From Candidatus Methanophagales archaeon (GTDB taxonomy: Archaea; Halobacteriota; Syntropharchaeia; Alkanophagales; Methanospirareceae): a stretch of 8,167 nt of DNA. Made by a program: the position numbers and the translations under genes. The stretch's first letter is position 1. The number at the start of each line of letters is the position of its first letter. This document shows, piece by piece, positions 1 through 6,420 of the stretch. A model generated the notes under the pieces. The model searched no databases, was not told the DNA's origin, and saw nothing but the letters and a program-made list of their open reading frames with translations. Where the stretch lies: contig JAGGZZ010000248.1 in assembly GCA_021161765.1 (NCBI GenBank), positions 1 to 8,167 of the forward strand, written 5' to 3'.

Positions 1-57
1 GATTTACACGGATTCTTTCTTTTTTCATCTGTGTTAATCTGCGTTAATCTGTGTCTA
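1..57. repeat. Decamer-period repeat as an inverted pair (left edge of window)
   Basis: Positions 27-56 read as three 10-bp units: ATCTGTGTTA, ATCTGCGTTA, ATCTGTGTCT. Positions 1-13 (GATTTACACGGAT) match the reverse complement of 27-39 at 11 of 13 bases, leaving a 13-nt pyrimidine-rich loop at 14-26, so the block can form a hairpin. The element is cut by the window edge and may continue to the left. The same family recurs in every other intergenic gap of this window. Its function is unknown. Confidence 0.75.
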
Positions 58-137
58 TAATTTATTTTCTTGAAAAGATTAAGTTAAAATTAAAAAGGAT
101 GAAGCATTAGAAAGGATAAGTAAAGAGGGAGAAAAAA

Positions 138-1922
138 ATGGGAGAAAAGGGATTGATAGCAAAAATTTCAGGTCCATTAGTTGTTGCAGATAAGATGCGT
201 GGCTGCGAGATGTACGAAGTGATAAAAGTAGGGGAAGAGGGATTACTGGGGGAAACGATTAGGTTGGATGGCGATTCTGCGTATGTTCAGGTATATGAGG
301 ATACAACGGGCTTGAAGCCCGGTGAGCCGGTGATACGGACAAAAGCACCCTTATCCGTTGAACTCGGGCCGGGAATACTGAAGAATTTTTATGATGGTGT
401 GCAGAGACCCCTGAAAGGCATAAAGGAAAAGGTAGGGGATTATGTAGAAAGGGGGGTGTCCGTAGATGCGCTCGACCGAGCGAAGAAATGGAAATTTACA
501 CCGGTGCCTACGGCAGAGGAGGGCAAAGAGGTAGTAGGTGGAGCTATTTTGGGTGAGGTTCAAGAATCAAAGGTGATAAAACATAAAATTCTCGTGCCGC
601 CGGGAGTGCGCGGGAAGCTTTTAGAGTTAAAAGAAGGTGATTTTACCGTTCAAGATACCATAGCGAGGGTACAAACGGAAGGAGAGGATGTGGGGTTGAA
701 ACTAATGCAGAAATGGCCTGTGAGGAAAGGAAGACCCTACAAGGAGAAATTAGACCCTGAGGTGCCTTTGTTGACCGGGCAGCGCATTAATGATACTTTC
801 TTCCCGATAGCGAAAGGAGGAACGGGAGCTATTCCCGGTGGATTCGGGACCGGGAAAACAGTAATGCAGCACCAATTAGCGAGATGGGCAGACTCACAGG
901 TCATTGTGTATATCGGTTGTGGTGAGAGGGGAAACGAGATGACAGAGGTTTTGGAGGATTTTCCGAAGCTTATTGACCCTTATAGTGGCGAAACGCTGAT
1001 GGAACGGTCAACGCTCATTGCAAACACATCTAATATGCCCGTTGCAGCACGAGAAGCGTCTATTTACACCGGAATAACACTCGCCGAGTATTATAGGGAT
1101 ATGGGCTATGACGCGGCGATACAGGCGGATTCCACGTCAAGATGGGCAGAAGCACTGCGAGAGATTTCAGGTAGATTGGAGGAGATGCCGGGAGAGGAAG
1201 GTTATCCCGCGTATTTAGCCACGCGATTAGCGGATTTCTATGAACGTGCAGGCAGGGTAAAGACGTTATGTCCTGATTCAGAGGAAAGAATAGGTTCTGT
1301 AACGGTAGTAGGAGCAGTATCGCCACCGGGAGGAGATTTCTCGGAGCCCGTGACGCAGAACACATTGCGAGTTACGGGCGATTTCTGGGCTCTTGATTCC
1401 TCTTTAGCAGATAGGAGGCATTTCCCTGCTATAAGCTGGTTGCGCAGCTATTCACTCTATTTAGGTAGCCTCCGCGAGTGGTTTGCGAAGTCTGCGGCGC
1501 CAGATTTCACGGAGCAGCGAGAGGAAATGATGGGACTATTGCAAAAGGAGGCGGAACTGCAGGAGATAGTCCAGCTCGTTGGTGCGGATGCACTCCCACC
1601 GCGCGAACGAGGCACATTAGAAGTTGCTCGTATGATAAGGGAGGATTTCTTGCAGCAAAATGCATACCACGAGATAGATTCGTTCTGCTCGCTGGAAAAG
1701 CAATATCTGATGGCAAAAATCGTTCTTCAGTGGTATGACGGTGCAATGGACGCGATAGCAGCCGGCATACGGGTAGAGAAACTGGAGGGGATGCGAATAA
1801 AGGACGCCATCGCGAGGATGAAATATGTGCCAAATGAAAGTTTCCGGGAGAAATACGAGCAGATAGTGAAGGATATGAAAGATGAGTTTGAAGCGATAAA
1901 GGTTAAATTGGAAGCGGGCTGA
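138..1922 (+). CDS. atpA: A-type ATP synthase catalytic subunit A
   Basis: This is the nucleotide-hydrolysing/synthesising subunit of the archaeal A1AO ATP synthase. It forms the A3B3 hexamer with subunit B on the cytoplasmic side of the membrane. The 594 residues are about the usual family length. Residues 1-70 are the N-terminal beta barrel, about 110-190 the bulge domain specific to A/V-type catalytic subunits, and about 215-440 the nucleotide-binding domain. Visible motifs are the P-loop GGFGTGKT (234-241), GCGERGNE (260-267) with the probable catalytic Glu263, [15 protein letters not shown] (298-312), and [17 protein letters not shown] (330-346) with the Walker B Asp331. The C-terminal helical domain is complete. 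GAGGGAG at 125-131 supports the ATG at 138. No intein is present. Two points are odd: the P-loop has Gly235 and Thr238 where archaeal A subunits normally have Pro and Ser, and subunit B does not follow directly but after 229 bp. Identity is certain at the family level. Confidence 0.97.
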   Translation: MGEKGLIAKISGPLVVADKMRGCEMYEVIKVGEEGLLGETIRLDGDSAYVQVYEDTTGLKPGEPVIRTKAPLSVELGPGILKNFYDGVQRPLKGIKEKVGDYVERGVSVDALDRAKKWKFTPVPTAEEGKEVVGGAILGEVQESKVIKHKILVPPGVRGKLLELKEGDFTVQDTIARVQTEGEDVGLKLMQKWPVRKGRPYKEKLDPEVPLLTGQRINDTFFPIAKGGTGAIPGGFGTGKTVMQHQLARWADSQVIVYIGCGERGNEMTEVLEDFPKLIDPYSGETLMERSTLIANTSNMPVAAREASIYTGITLAEYYRDMGYDAAIQADSTSRWAEALREISGRLEEMPGEEGYPAYLATRLADFYERAGRVKTLCPDSEERIGSVTVVGAVSPPGGDFSEPVTQNTLRVTGDFWALDSSLADRRHFPAISWLRSYSLYLGSLREWFAKSAAPDFTEQREEMMGLLQKEAELQEIVQLVGADALPPRERGTLEVARMIREDFLQQNAYHEIDSFCSLEKQYLMAKIVLQWYDGAMDAIAAGIRVEKLEGMRIKDAIARMKYVPNESFREKYEQIVKDMKDEFEAIKVKLEAG

Positions 1923-1950
1923 AAAGAAAGTTGACCTGAAGTTTTATGTG

Positions 1951-1978
1951 TATCTTGTATCCTGTATCCTTCATCTTA
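1951..1978. repeat. Heptamer tandem repeat (TATCCTG type)
   Basis: Four 7-bp units lie in tandem just after the subunit A gene: TATCTTG, TATCCTG, TATCCTT, CATCTTA. The same heptamer type appears at 3671-3690 in reverse orientation and at 7789-7809. It is a degenerate short tandem repeat of unknown role, distinct from the 10-bp-period family next to it. Confidence 0.6.
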
Positions 1979-2006
1979 AAGATTGAGAGAGCAAAAAACA
2001 AATTAT

Positions 2007-2095
2007 AGACACAGATTAACACAGATAGACAATAAAAATCAACAATGCTAACTTAAATTAAATAAGTCTGCGTAAATCAGTGTAAATCCGTGTCT
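2007..2095. repeat. Large inverted pair of decamer-period repeats between subunits A and B
   Basis: The left arm at 2007-2026 (AGACACAGATTAACACAGAT) and the reverse complement of 2076-2095 agree at 17 of 20 bases. The loop is about 49 nt and AT-rich. Each arm is itself built of 10-bp units; the right arm reads GTCTGCGTAA, ATCAGTGTAA, ATCCGTGTCT from 2066. The element lies between two genes that are contiguous in most archaeal ATP synthase operons, so it may be an insertion or act on the A/B transcript, for example as a processing or termination structure. That role is inference. Confidence 0.7.
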
Positions 2096-2109
2096 TAAAT
2101 AGAATGGAG

Positions 2110-2144
2110 TTATACTATATATACAACGAAGAAGAAAAGAGGTG
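2110..2144 (+). promoter_or_regulatory. Leader of subunit B: TATA-like stretch and ribosome binding site
   Basis: An AT-rich TATA-like stretch (TTATACTATATATA) spans 2110-2123 and GAGGTG spans 2139-2144, seven bases before the ATG at 2152. The Shine-Dalgarno match is good and fixes the start of subunit B. The TATA assignment is weak: an archaeal start site about 25 bases downstream would fall inside or just before the Shine-Dalgarno. The promoter may therefore be elsewhere, or subunit B may be read through from subunit A. Confidence 0.4.
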
Positions 2145-2151
2145 AAAAGAA

Positions 2152-3552
2152 ATGGCGGTAGATACTTCTGCACGTGAATACACAACGATACGAGAAGCAG
2201 CAGGTCCTTTGATTGTTGTGGAAGGTGTAGAAGGCGTTTCGTATGGTGAAGTAGTGAAGATAGTGACGCCGGGAGGAGAAGAAAAGACCGGGCAGGTGCT
2301 GGAAGCGAGTAAAGAGGTCGCAGTGGTTCAGGTCTTTGAAGGCACCAGCGGGATAGACACGGCAAAGACGAAGGTGCGATTTACGGGTGATATAATGCGG
2401 ATAAGCGTTTCGCAAGATATGCTGGGTCGTTTTTTTGATGGCCTGGGCAGACCGATTGACGGGGGTCCGGAGGTGATACCCGAAGATAGGCTCTCTGTTA
2501 TAGGCGCAGCAATAAACCCTACTGCACGTGATTATCCACGCGAGTTCATTCAAACCGGCATTTCCACTATTGACGGCATGAACACGTTAGTGCGCGGGCA
2601 GAAATTGCCGATATTCTCCGGTGCGGGAATGCCGCACAATGCACTTGCCGCGCAGATAGCGCGACAGGCGAAGGTATTAACCACTGGGGAGCCGTTCTCT
2701 GTTGTGTTCGCCGCGATGGGAATTACACACGAGGAAGCTTCTTTTTTTATGCGTGATTTTGAACGCACGGGGGCAATCGAAAGAATAGTAGCATTTCTTA
2801 ATTTAGCGGATGACCCTGCGATTGAGCGCGTGATAACGCCGAGGATGGCATTGACAACCGCGGAGTTCCTCGCTTACGAATATGATATGCACATTCTCGT
2901 TATTCTCACGGATATGACGAACTACTGCGAGGCACTGCGTGAGATAGCTGCGGCACGCGAGGAAGTCCCGGGAAGAAGAGGCTATCCGGGATACATGTAC
3001 ACCGATTTGTCAATGAATTACGAAAGAGCAGGTCGGATAAAGGGGCGAAAAGGTTCGATTACGCAAATACCTATTTTAAGTATGCCGGATGACGACATTA
3101 CGCATCCCATACCTGACCTTACAGGCTACATCACCGAGGGGCAGTTCGTTCTTTCTCGCGACCTGCACAGACGAGGCATATATCCACCGGTGGACGTTTT
3201 GCCGTCGCTGTCAAGGTTGATGGATGAGGGGATAGGACCTGAAAGAACGAGAGAAGACCACGCAGGTGTATCGAATCAGCTTTATGCGGGTTATGCAGAA
3301 GGCAGGGACATGCGTGACCTGGTTGCGGTCGTTGGCGAGGAGGCGCTGACAAGTAGAGATAGGAAATATCTGGAGTTCGCAGATGAGTTTGAGAAGCGGT
3401 TTGTTACACAGGACAGGAACGAAGACAGGAGCATTGAGGAGACGTTGAGCATCGGCTGGGATTTGCTGGCGACACTGCCCGAAGGAGAGCTTAAGAGGAT
3501 TGATGAGCACATAATAAAGAAGTATCATCCGAAATACAGGAAAGCGGAGTGA
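2152..3552 (+). CDS. atpB: A-type ATP synthase regulatory subunit B
   Basis: This is the non-catalytic nucleotide-binding subunit that alternates with subunit A in the A3B3 head. The 466 residues match the family length. The sequence shows the N-terminal barrel (about 10-80) and the degenerate P-loop position SGAGMPHN (156-163), which lacks the GxxxxGKT pattern as expected for B subunits. It also has [19 protein letters not shown] (252-270), [13 protein letters not shown] (274-286) and LPSLSRLM (350-357), where Arg355 is the likely counterpart of the arginine finger reaching into the A-subunit active site. [20 protein letters not shown] (366-385) is the usual C-terminal signature. GAGGTG seven bases upstream supports the ATG. 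The gene follows subunit A on the same strand but is separated from it by repeats. Subunit D is not found downstream; the next gene is the convergent thermosome. Nothing in the protein looks damaged. Confidence 0.97.
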   Translation: MAVDTSAREYTTIREAAGPLIVVEGVEGVSYGEVVKIVTPGGEEKTGQVLEASKEVAVVQVFEGTSGIDTAKTKVRFTGDIMRISVSQDMLGRFFDGLGRPIDGGPEVIPEDRLSVIGAAINPTARDYPREFIQTGISTIDGMNTLVRGQKLPIFSGAGMPHNALAAQIARQAKVLTTGEPFSVVFAAMGITHEEASFFMRDFERTGAIERIVAFLNLADDPAIERVITPRMALTTAEFLAYEYDMHILVILTDMTNYCEALREIAAAREEVPGRRGYPGYMYTDLSMNYERAGRIKGRKGSITQIPILSMPDDDITHPIPDLTGYITEGQFVLSRDLHRRGIYPPVDVLPSLSRLMDEGIGPERTREDHAGVSNQLYAGYAEGRDMRDLVAVVGEEALTSRDRKYLEFADEFEKRFVTQDRNEDRSIEETLSIGWDLLATLPEGELKRIDEHIIKKYHPKYRKAE

Positions 3553-3572
3553 GAATGGTATCTGTTTAGCTC

Positions 3573-3577
3573 TTTTT
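3573..3577 (+). terminator. Possible T-rich terminator after subunit B
   Basis: A run of five T lies about 20 bases after the subunit B stop, inside a pyrimidine-rich stretch at 3570-3577. Archaeal polymerases can stop at short T-runs without a hairpin. The run is short, so this is a weak candidate. On the opposite strand, a T5 (the A-run at 3649-3653) could play the same part for the converging thermosome gene. Confidence 0.25.
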
Positions 3578-3578
3578 G

Positions 3579-3596
3579 TAACCACAAGATTACACA
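3579..3596. repeat. Decamer-family repeat copy just after subunit B
   Basis: TAACCACAAGATTACACA at 3579-3596 matches 6287-6304 at 17 of 18 bases. Both copies sit about 25 bases after a stop codon, in the same orientation relative to the upstream gene. The AGATTACACA core belongs to the 10-bp-period family seen in the other gaps. Confidence 0.6.
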
Positions 3597-3597
3597 T

Positions 3598-3614
3598 CGT
3601 GGGCTCTGCCCACG
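3598..3614. repeat. Perfect 7-bp hairpin CGTGGGC-TCT-GCCCACG
   Basis: The stem arms CGTGGGC (3598-3604) and GCCCACG (3608-3614) pair perfectly around a TCT loop. The hairpin lies in the gap between the convergent subunit B and thermosome genes, where a bidirectional transcription-ending or mRNA-end-protecting structure would be expected. No T-run follows on either side at once, so it is not a standard intrinsic terminator. A second, weaker CCCC/GGGG pairing (3616-3619 with 3633-3636) follows. Confidence 0.5.
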
Positions 3615-3670
3615 TCCCCGCAAACCCTGAAAGGGGCTATTTCACGAGAAAAACAATAAGGGGGCTAATT

Positions 3671-3690
3671 GATGCAGGATTGAGGATGGA
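3671..3690. repeat. Heptamer repeat copy, reverse orientation
   Basis: On the minus strand this reads as CATCCTC, AATCCTG, CATC units. The ten bases ATCCTGCATC (minus strand of 3671-3680) recur exactly on the plus strand at 7790-7799. It belongs to the same 7-bp-period family as 1951-1978. Confidence 0.45.
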
Positions 3691-3733
3691 CTATTACAGC
3701 TCACCGCATTGATTAAGCAACAAATTTATATAT

Positions 3734-5398
3734 TTAATAAGGTGCCATCCCGCCCGGCGGCATTCCACTGCCACCCATACCGCCTGGAGGCGCTCCCCCA
3801 GCCGGCCTTGCCTCGCGCTTTGACGCAATCACATCGTCTATCCGGAGTATCATCGTTGCCGCCTCTACTGCGGATTCCACCGATTGTTTCTTTGTCCGAA
3901 GCGGTTCTATCACACCTCCTTGCCACATATCAACGATTTTTCCCGTGTAAGCATCCAACCCCGCATTCTTCTCGCCGCGCTCATGTGCCGCTTTCAACTG
4001 CACCAGCTTATCTATCGGGTCAAATCCGGAATTTTCCGCCAATGCTCGCGGTATTATTTCCACCGCCGCAGCGAAATTCTCCACCGCCAGTTGCTCTCTC
4101 CCTTTTAGTGACGCACTGTATTCTCGCACGCGCAGCGCCAATTCCGTTTCCACTGCACCGCCGCCTGCAACTGCTTTTCCATCCTCGATTATGCACCCTG
4201 TTACCCGGAGCATATCATGTAAAGCGCGCTCAACTTCATCCACCACGTGTTCTGTCCCGCCTCTTATCACAATGGATACCGCATGAGGATTCTCGCACTC
4301 CTGTATAAACAGCATCTTATCCTCTGCTATCTTCCTTTCCTCCACCAAGCCTGCATGCCCCAAATCGCTTTCGCTTATCTCATCCACGGCAGTTACGATT
4401 TTACCCCCGGTAGCTTTCCCCAATTTCTCCATATCGCTTTTCTTCGCCCTTCGTACTGCAACAATGCCATCCTTCGCAAAATAATGCTGCACGACATCGT
4501 CTATCCCCTTCTGGCATATCACGACGTTCGCACCGCTCTCTTTTATGCGCTCCGCCATCCGGTGCATCGTTCTCTCCTCTTCATCAAGGAAACCCTTTAA
4601 CTGGTCTGATGACGTTACCTTTACTTCTGCACTCGTCTCCGTCTTCTTCACTTCCAGCGCAGCGTTAATCAATGCTATTTTCGCATCCTCTACTTTCCTC
4701 GGCATCCCGGGATGCACCACTTCCTTATCTATTGCCATTCCCTGCACTAACTCAGTCTCTCCTATTCTCCCTCCGACTTTTTTCTCCACGTTTATATTAT
4801 CTGTGTCAACCACTCTTTTACCTCCATGTCCCGTTTCCGTTATTGCCTTAACCGCCTTTATTGCAATTCTCGATAGGAAATTACGATAAGCCTCCGAGAA
4901 TTTACCAGTTATTGTGGTTCGTGCTATTTTCTTCAATTCTTCGTCATTGTCTATGTCTATATCCGTAGCAATTTCCTCCAGCACCTTCCTCGCCCTTTCT
5001 GCCGCAAGTCTGTATCCTGATATGATTACGGAGGGGTGTATTTCCTGCTCCAATAGCTCCTCAGCCTTCTTTAGCAGTTCGCCTCCAATTACAACTGCGG
5101 TTGTCGTGCCGTCGCCTGCTACCTCGTCCACCGTTTTCGCAACCTCTATCATCATCTTCGCCGCTGGGCTATCTATGTCCATCTCCTTGAGAATGGTCGC
5201 ACCGTCGTTTGTTATAACCACGTCACCAAGAGAATCCACAAGCATCTTATCTGTTCCCTTTGGACCCAAAGTAGTACGAACCGCAGAAGCAACCGCCTTC
5301 GCCGCATCTATGTTTGTGCTCTGTGCTTCTCTCCCCCGTGTTCGCTCACTCCCTTCTCTCAATACCAATACCGGTATTCCGCCTAACTGTCCCGCCAT
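3734..5398 (-). CDS. ths: Thermosome subunit (group II chaperonin)
   Basis: This is a subunit of the cytosolic archaeal chaperonin, an ATP-driven double-ring folding machine related to eukaryotic CCT/TCP-1. The 554 residues match the family. Equatorial-domain motifs are [12 protein letters not shown] (42-53), NDGAT (64-68) and GDGTTTAVV (95-103), where Asp96 is expected to help ATP hydrolysis. The apical part around residues 225-350 includes the protrusion that acts as a built-in lid. The C-terminal equatorial half has the GGGAVE motif, [11 protein letters not shown] and GLDAYTGKI. The tail is rich in Gly, Met and Pro, as in other thermosomes, and projects into the cavity. The ATG at 5398 is preceded by GAGGGGG (5415-5409) about ten bases upstream. 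The gene converges on subunit B and diverges from the OB-fold gene, so it is probably monocistronic. Many archaea have two or three paralogues; which one this is cannot be told here. Confidence 0.97.
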   Translation of the reverse strand: MAGQLGGIPVLVLREGSERTRGREAQSTNIDAAKAVASAVRTTLGPKGTDKMLVDSLGDVVITNDGATILKEMDIDSPAAKMMIEVAKTVDEVAGDGTTTAVVIGGELLKKAEELLEQEIHPSVIISGYRLAAERARKVLEEIATDIDIDNDEELKKIARTTITGKFSEAYRNFLSRIAIKAVKAITETGHGGKRVVDTDNINVEKKVGGRIGETELVQGMAIDKEVVHPGMPRKVEDAKIALINAALEVKKTETSAEVKVTSSDQLKGFLDEEERTMHRMAERIKESGANVVICQKGIDDVVQHYFAKDGIVAVRRAKKSDMEKLGKATGGKIVTAVDEISESDLGHAGLVEERKIAEDKMLFIQECENPHAVSIVIRGGTEHVVDEVERALHDMLRVTGCIIEDGKAVAGGGAVETELALRVREYSASLKGREQLAVENFAAAVEIIPRALAENSGFDPIDKLVQLKAAHERGEKNAGLDAYTGKIVDMWQGGVIEPLRTKKQSVESAVEAATMILRIDDVIASKREARPAGGAPPGGMGGSGMPPGGMAPY

Positions 5399-5408
5399 TT
5401 TTATATTT

Positions 5409-5457
5409 CCCCCTCTAACTAACTATACCCTTCTTCCACATTGAACTATAAGTTAAA
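5409..5457 (-). promoter_or_regulatory. Thermosome leader: Shine-Dalgarno and possible TATA box
   Basis: On the minus strand, GAGGGGG lies at 5415-5409 ahead of the ATG at 5398. Further upstream, TTTAACTTATAG (about 5457-5446) could be a TATA element; a start site about 25 bases on would give a leader of roughly 25 nt, which fits. AACTATA occurs twice on the plus strand (5421-5427 and 5444-5450), 23 bp apart, and could be an operator half-site pair or chance. No recognised heat-shock element was identified. Confidence 0.3.
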
Positions 5458-5498
5458 CCCTACGCAACATTTACCATTTAACCATATTAATATTAAAA

Positions 5499-5531
5499 AT
5501 CTTGTGTTAATCTCGTGGAATCTTGTGGTTT
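5499..5531. repeat. Decamer-period repeat at the start of the OB-fold gene
   Basis: Three 10-bp units lie in tandem: ATCTTGTGTT, AATCTCGTGG, AATCTTGTGG (roughly 5499-5528, unit edges offset by one base). They are variants of the ATCTGTGTTA unit seen at 27-56. The array lies in the divergent gap and overlaps a possible GTG start at 5515, which makes that start less credible. Confidence 0.65.
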
Positions 5532-5538
5532 GAAAACT

Positions 5539-6264
5539 ATGCAACGAGAATATAAAAAACACGGGTTCTTCTCTTTTGTACCTTCAGACAGTCGAAGAAA
5601 CCGAGAACTCTGGTGCTTGAAGCACGGTGAATCGAGAATAAACAGCGTAGGCAGGGTCCTGAAGGTATCGAGAAAGGGAATAAAGACAAAAGAAGGGGAG
5701 GAAAAAGTCGTTCTTAGCGGAATAGTTGCAGACTACACGGCAAAAATCCCCTTCTTTTCGTGGGAAGAACGAGAAGAGCTCGTGAAGGATAAGATAGTGC
5801 AAATAGAGAATGCGTACCTGAAGCGGTGGAACGGGCTGCCTACGTTACATATAGGGAAAAACACGAGTGTGAGCATAATTGAAAATTATATTGGTTTTCC
5901 CAGTTGGACGGTGCTGATGAAGCCTAAGAAGAGGACGATAGAAGAGATACTCGATTGTGAGGGTGCATTTGATGTGATATTAGAGGGAGATATAGTGTCG
6001 GTATCGCAGTCCCGGGGGGAAAGAAACAGAAAGAGAATTGTCCTGGATGACGGCACCGGTGCGTTATTTCTGGAATTTGAAGAGCATAAAAAGGAGCAGG
6101 AAGCAGATATTTCGTTTGGAATGCCTGTTAGGGCAAGGGGGAATGTGGTGGCGGTGGAATCGAAAAACGGTCTTGTATTAAAGTTGATTGCGGAAAAGGT
6201 AAAAATTAGCCGTGAAGCGTTTATGATACGTGAACTGAGGAACTTTCTGTCACGGTACGCATGA
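5539..6264 (+). CDS. RPA-like single-stranded DNA-binding protein, two OB folds
   Basis: This is a probable archaeal RPA-type nucleic-acid-binding protein of about 241 residues from the ATG at 5539. The first OB-fold (about residues 35-115) has the archaeal RPA pattern: VGRVLKVSRK, then a Gly-Glu-Glu-Lys turn, VVLSGIVADYTAKIPFFSW, and an IENAYLKRWNGLPTLHIG strand. The second (about 143-222) includes ILEGDIVSVSQ, VLDDGTGALFLEF and VRARGNVVAV. No C-terminal zinc finger is visible, unlike many archaeal RPAs, so it is a short form or an accessory RPA. The start is uncertain. A GTG at 5515 would add eight residues encoded inside a repeat array, and a TTG at 5617 would begin just before the first OB-fold. 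None has a clear Shine-Dalgarno. An AT-rich TATA-like stretch at 5484-5500 could drive a leaderless or nearly leaderless transcript. Residues before the first OB-fold are unlike anything I recognise. The gene stands alone, diverging from the thermosome. Confidence 0.8.
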   Translation: MQREYKKHGFFSFVPSDSRRNRELWCLKHGESRINSVGRVLKVSRKGIKTKEGEEKVVLSGIVADYTAKIPFFSWEEREELVKDKIVQIENAYLKRWNGLPTLHIGKNTSVSIIENYIGFPSWTVLMKPKKRTIEEILDCEGAFDVILEGDIVSVSQSRGERNRKRIVLDDGTGALFLEFEEHKKEQEADISFGMPVRARGNVVAVESKNGLVLKLIAEKVKISREAFMIRELRNFLSRYA

Positions 6265-6286
6265 TTATAGTCATTCCAAAAATTAT

Positions 6287-6318
6287 TAACCACCAGATTA
6301 CACAGATTTACACAGACG
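6287..6318. repeat. Decamer-family repeat after the OB-fold gene
   Basis: The stretch runs TAACCACCAGATTACACA (6287-6304), then GATTTACACAGAC, giving successive AGATT(T)ACAC units about 9-10 bp apart. Its first 18 bases match 3579-3596 at 17 positions. It starts 23 bases after the stop of the OB-fold gene. Confidence 0.65.
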
Positions 6319-6363
6319 CTACTGTCCTGATTAAATTCAATTAACAACTTGTCAAATACAAAT

Positions 6364-6412
6364 ATTTTAGTAAAGTAAAATACATTCATTTTAGTACACA
6401 ATTAGAAAGGAG
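6364..6412 (+). promoter_or_regulatory. Leader of ycaO: direct repeat, AT-rich promoter region and strong Shine-Dalgarno
   Basis: GAAAGGAG at 6405-6412 sits eight bases before the ATG at 6421. It is the best ribosome binding site in the window and identifies that ATG as the true ycaO start. Upstream, an AT-rich stretch (AAATATTTTA near 6360-6369) could hold the TATA box. The nine bases ATTTTAGTA occur at 6364-6372 and again at 6388-6396, exactly 24 bp apart, and could be operator sites. The promoter and operator readings are inference. Confidence 0.45.
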
Positions 6413-6420
6413 CAGATAGA

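Noticed and set aside
1..57. CRISPR-like array
   Set aside because: Units are 10 bp with no spacers between them, and no direct repeat of 23-40 bp recurs with unique spacers.
834..1150. Intein in subunit A
   Set aside because: The P-loop and [10 protein letters not shown] regions are continuous and the protein has normal length.
1060..1833. Antisense and alternate-frame open frames inside subunit A
   Set aside because: The sense frame is a complete conserved protein; the shadows have low-complexity compositions and no signals.
2152..3552. Loss of the P-loop in subunit B as a defect
   Set aside because: A degenerate P-loop (SGAGMPHN) is normal for the non-catalytic B subunit family.
4914..5444. 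Long open frame on the plus strand opposite the thermosome gene (also 3709-4308)
   Set aside because: These are Ser/Pro-rich antisense shadows of a fully conserved thermosome gene, with no Shine-Dalgarno or recognisable domain.
5515..5517. GTG at 5515 as the start of the RPA-like gene
   Set aside because: It lies inside a repeat array and would add residues encoded by the repeat; ATG 5539 is preferred, though a leaderless GTG start is not excluded.
6265..6420. tRNA or small RNA gene in the ycaO leader or other gaps
   Set aside because: No cloverleaf, TTCGA-type T-arm or other known RNA motif could be found by eye in any gap.
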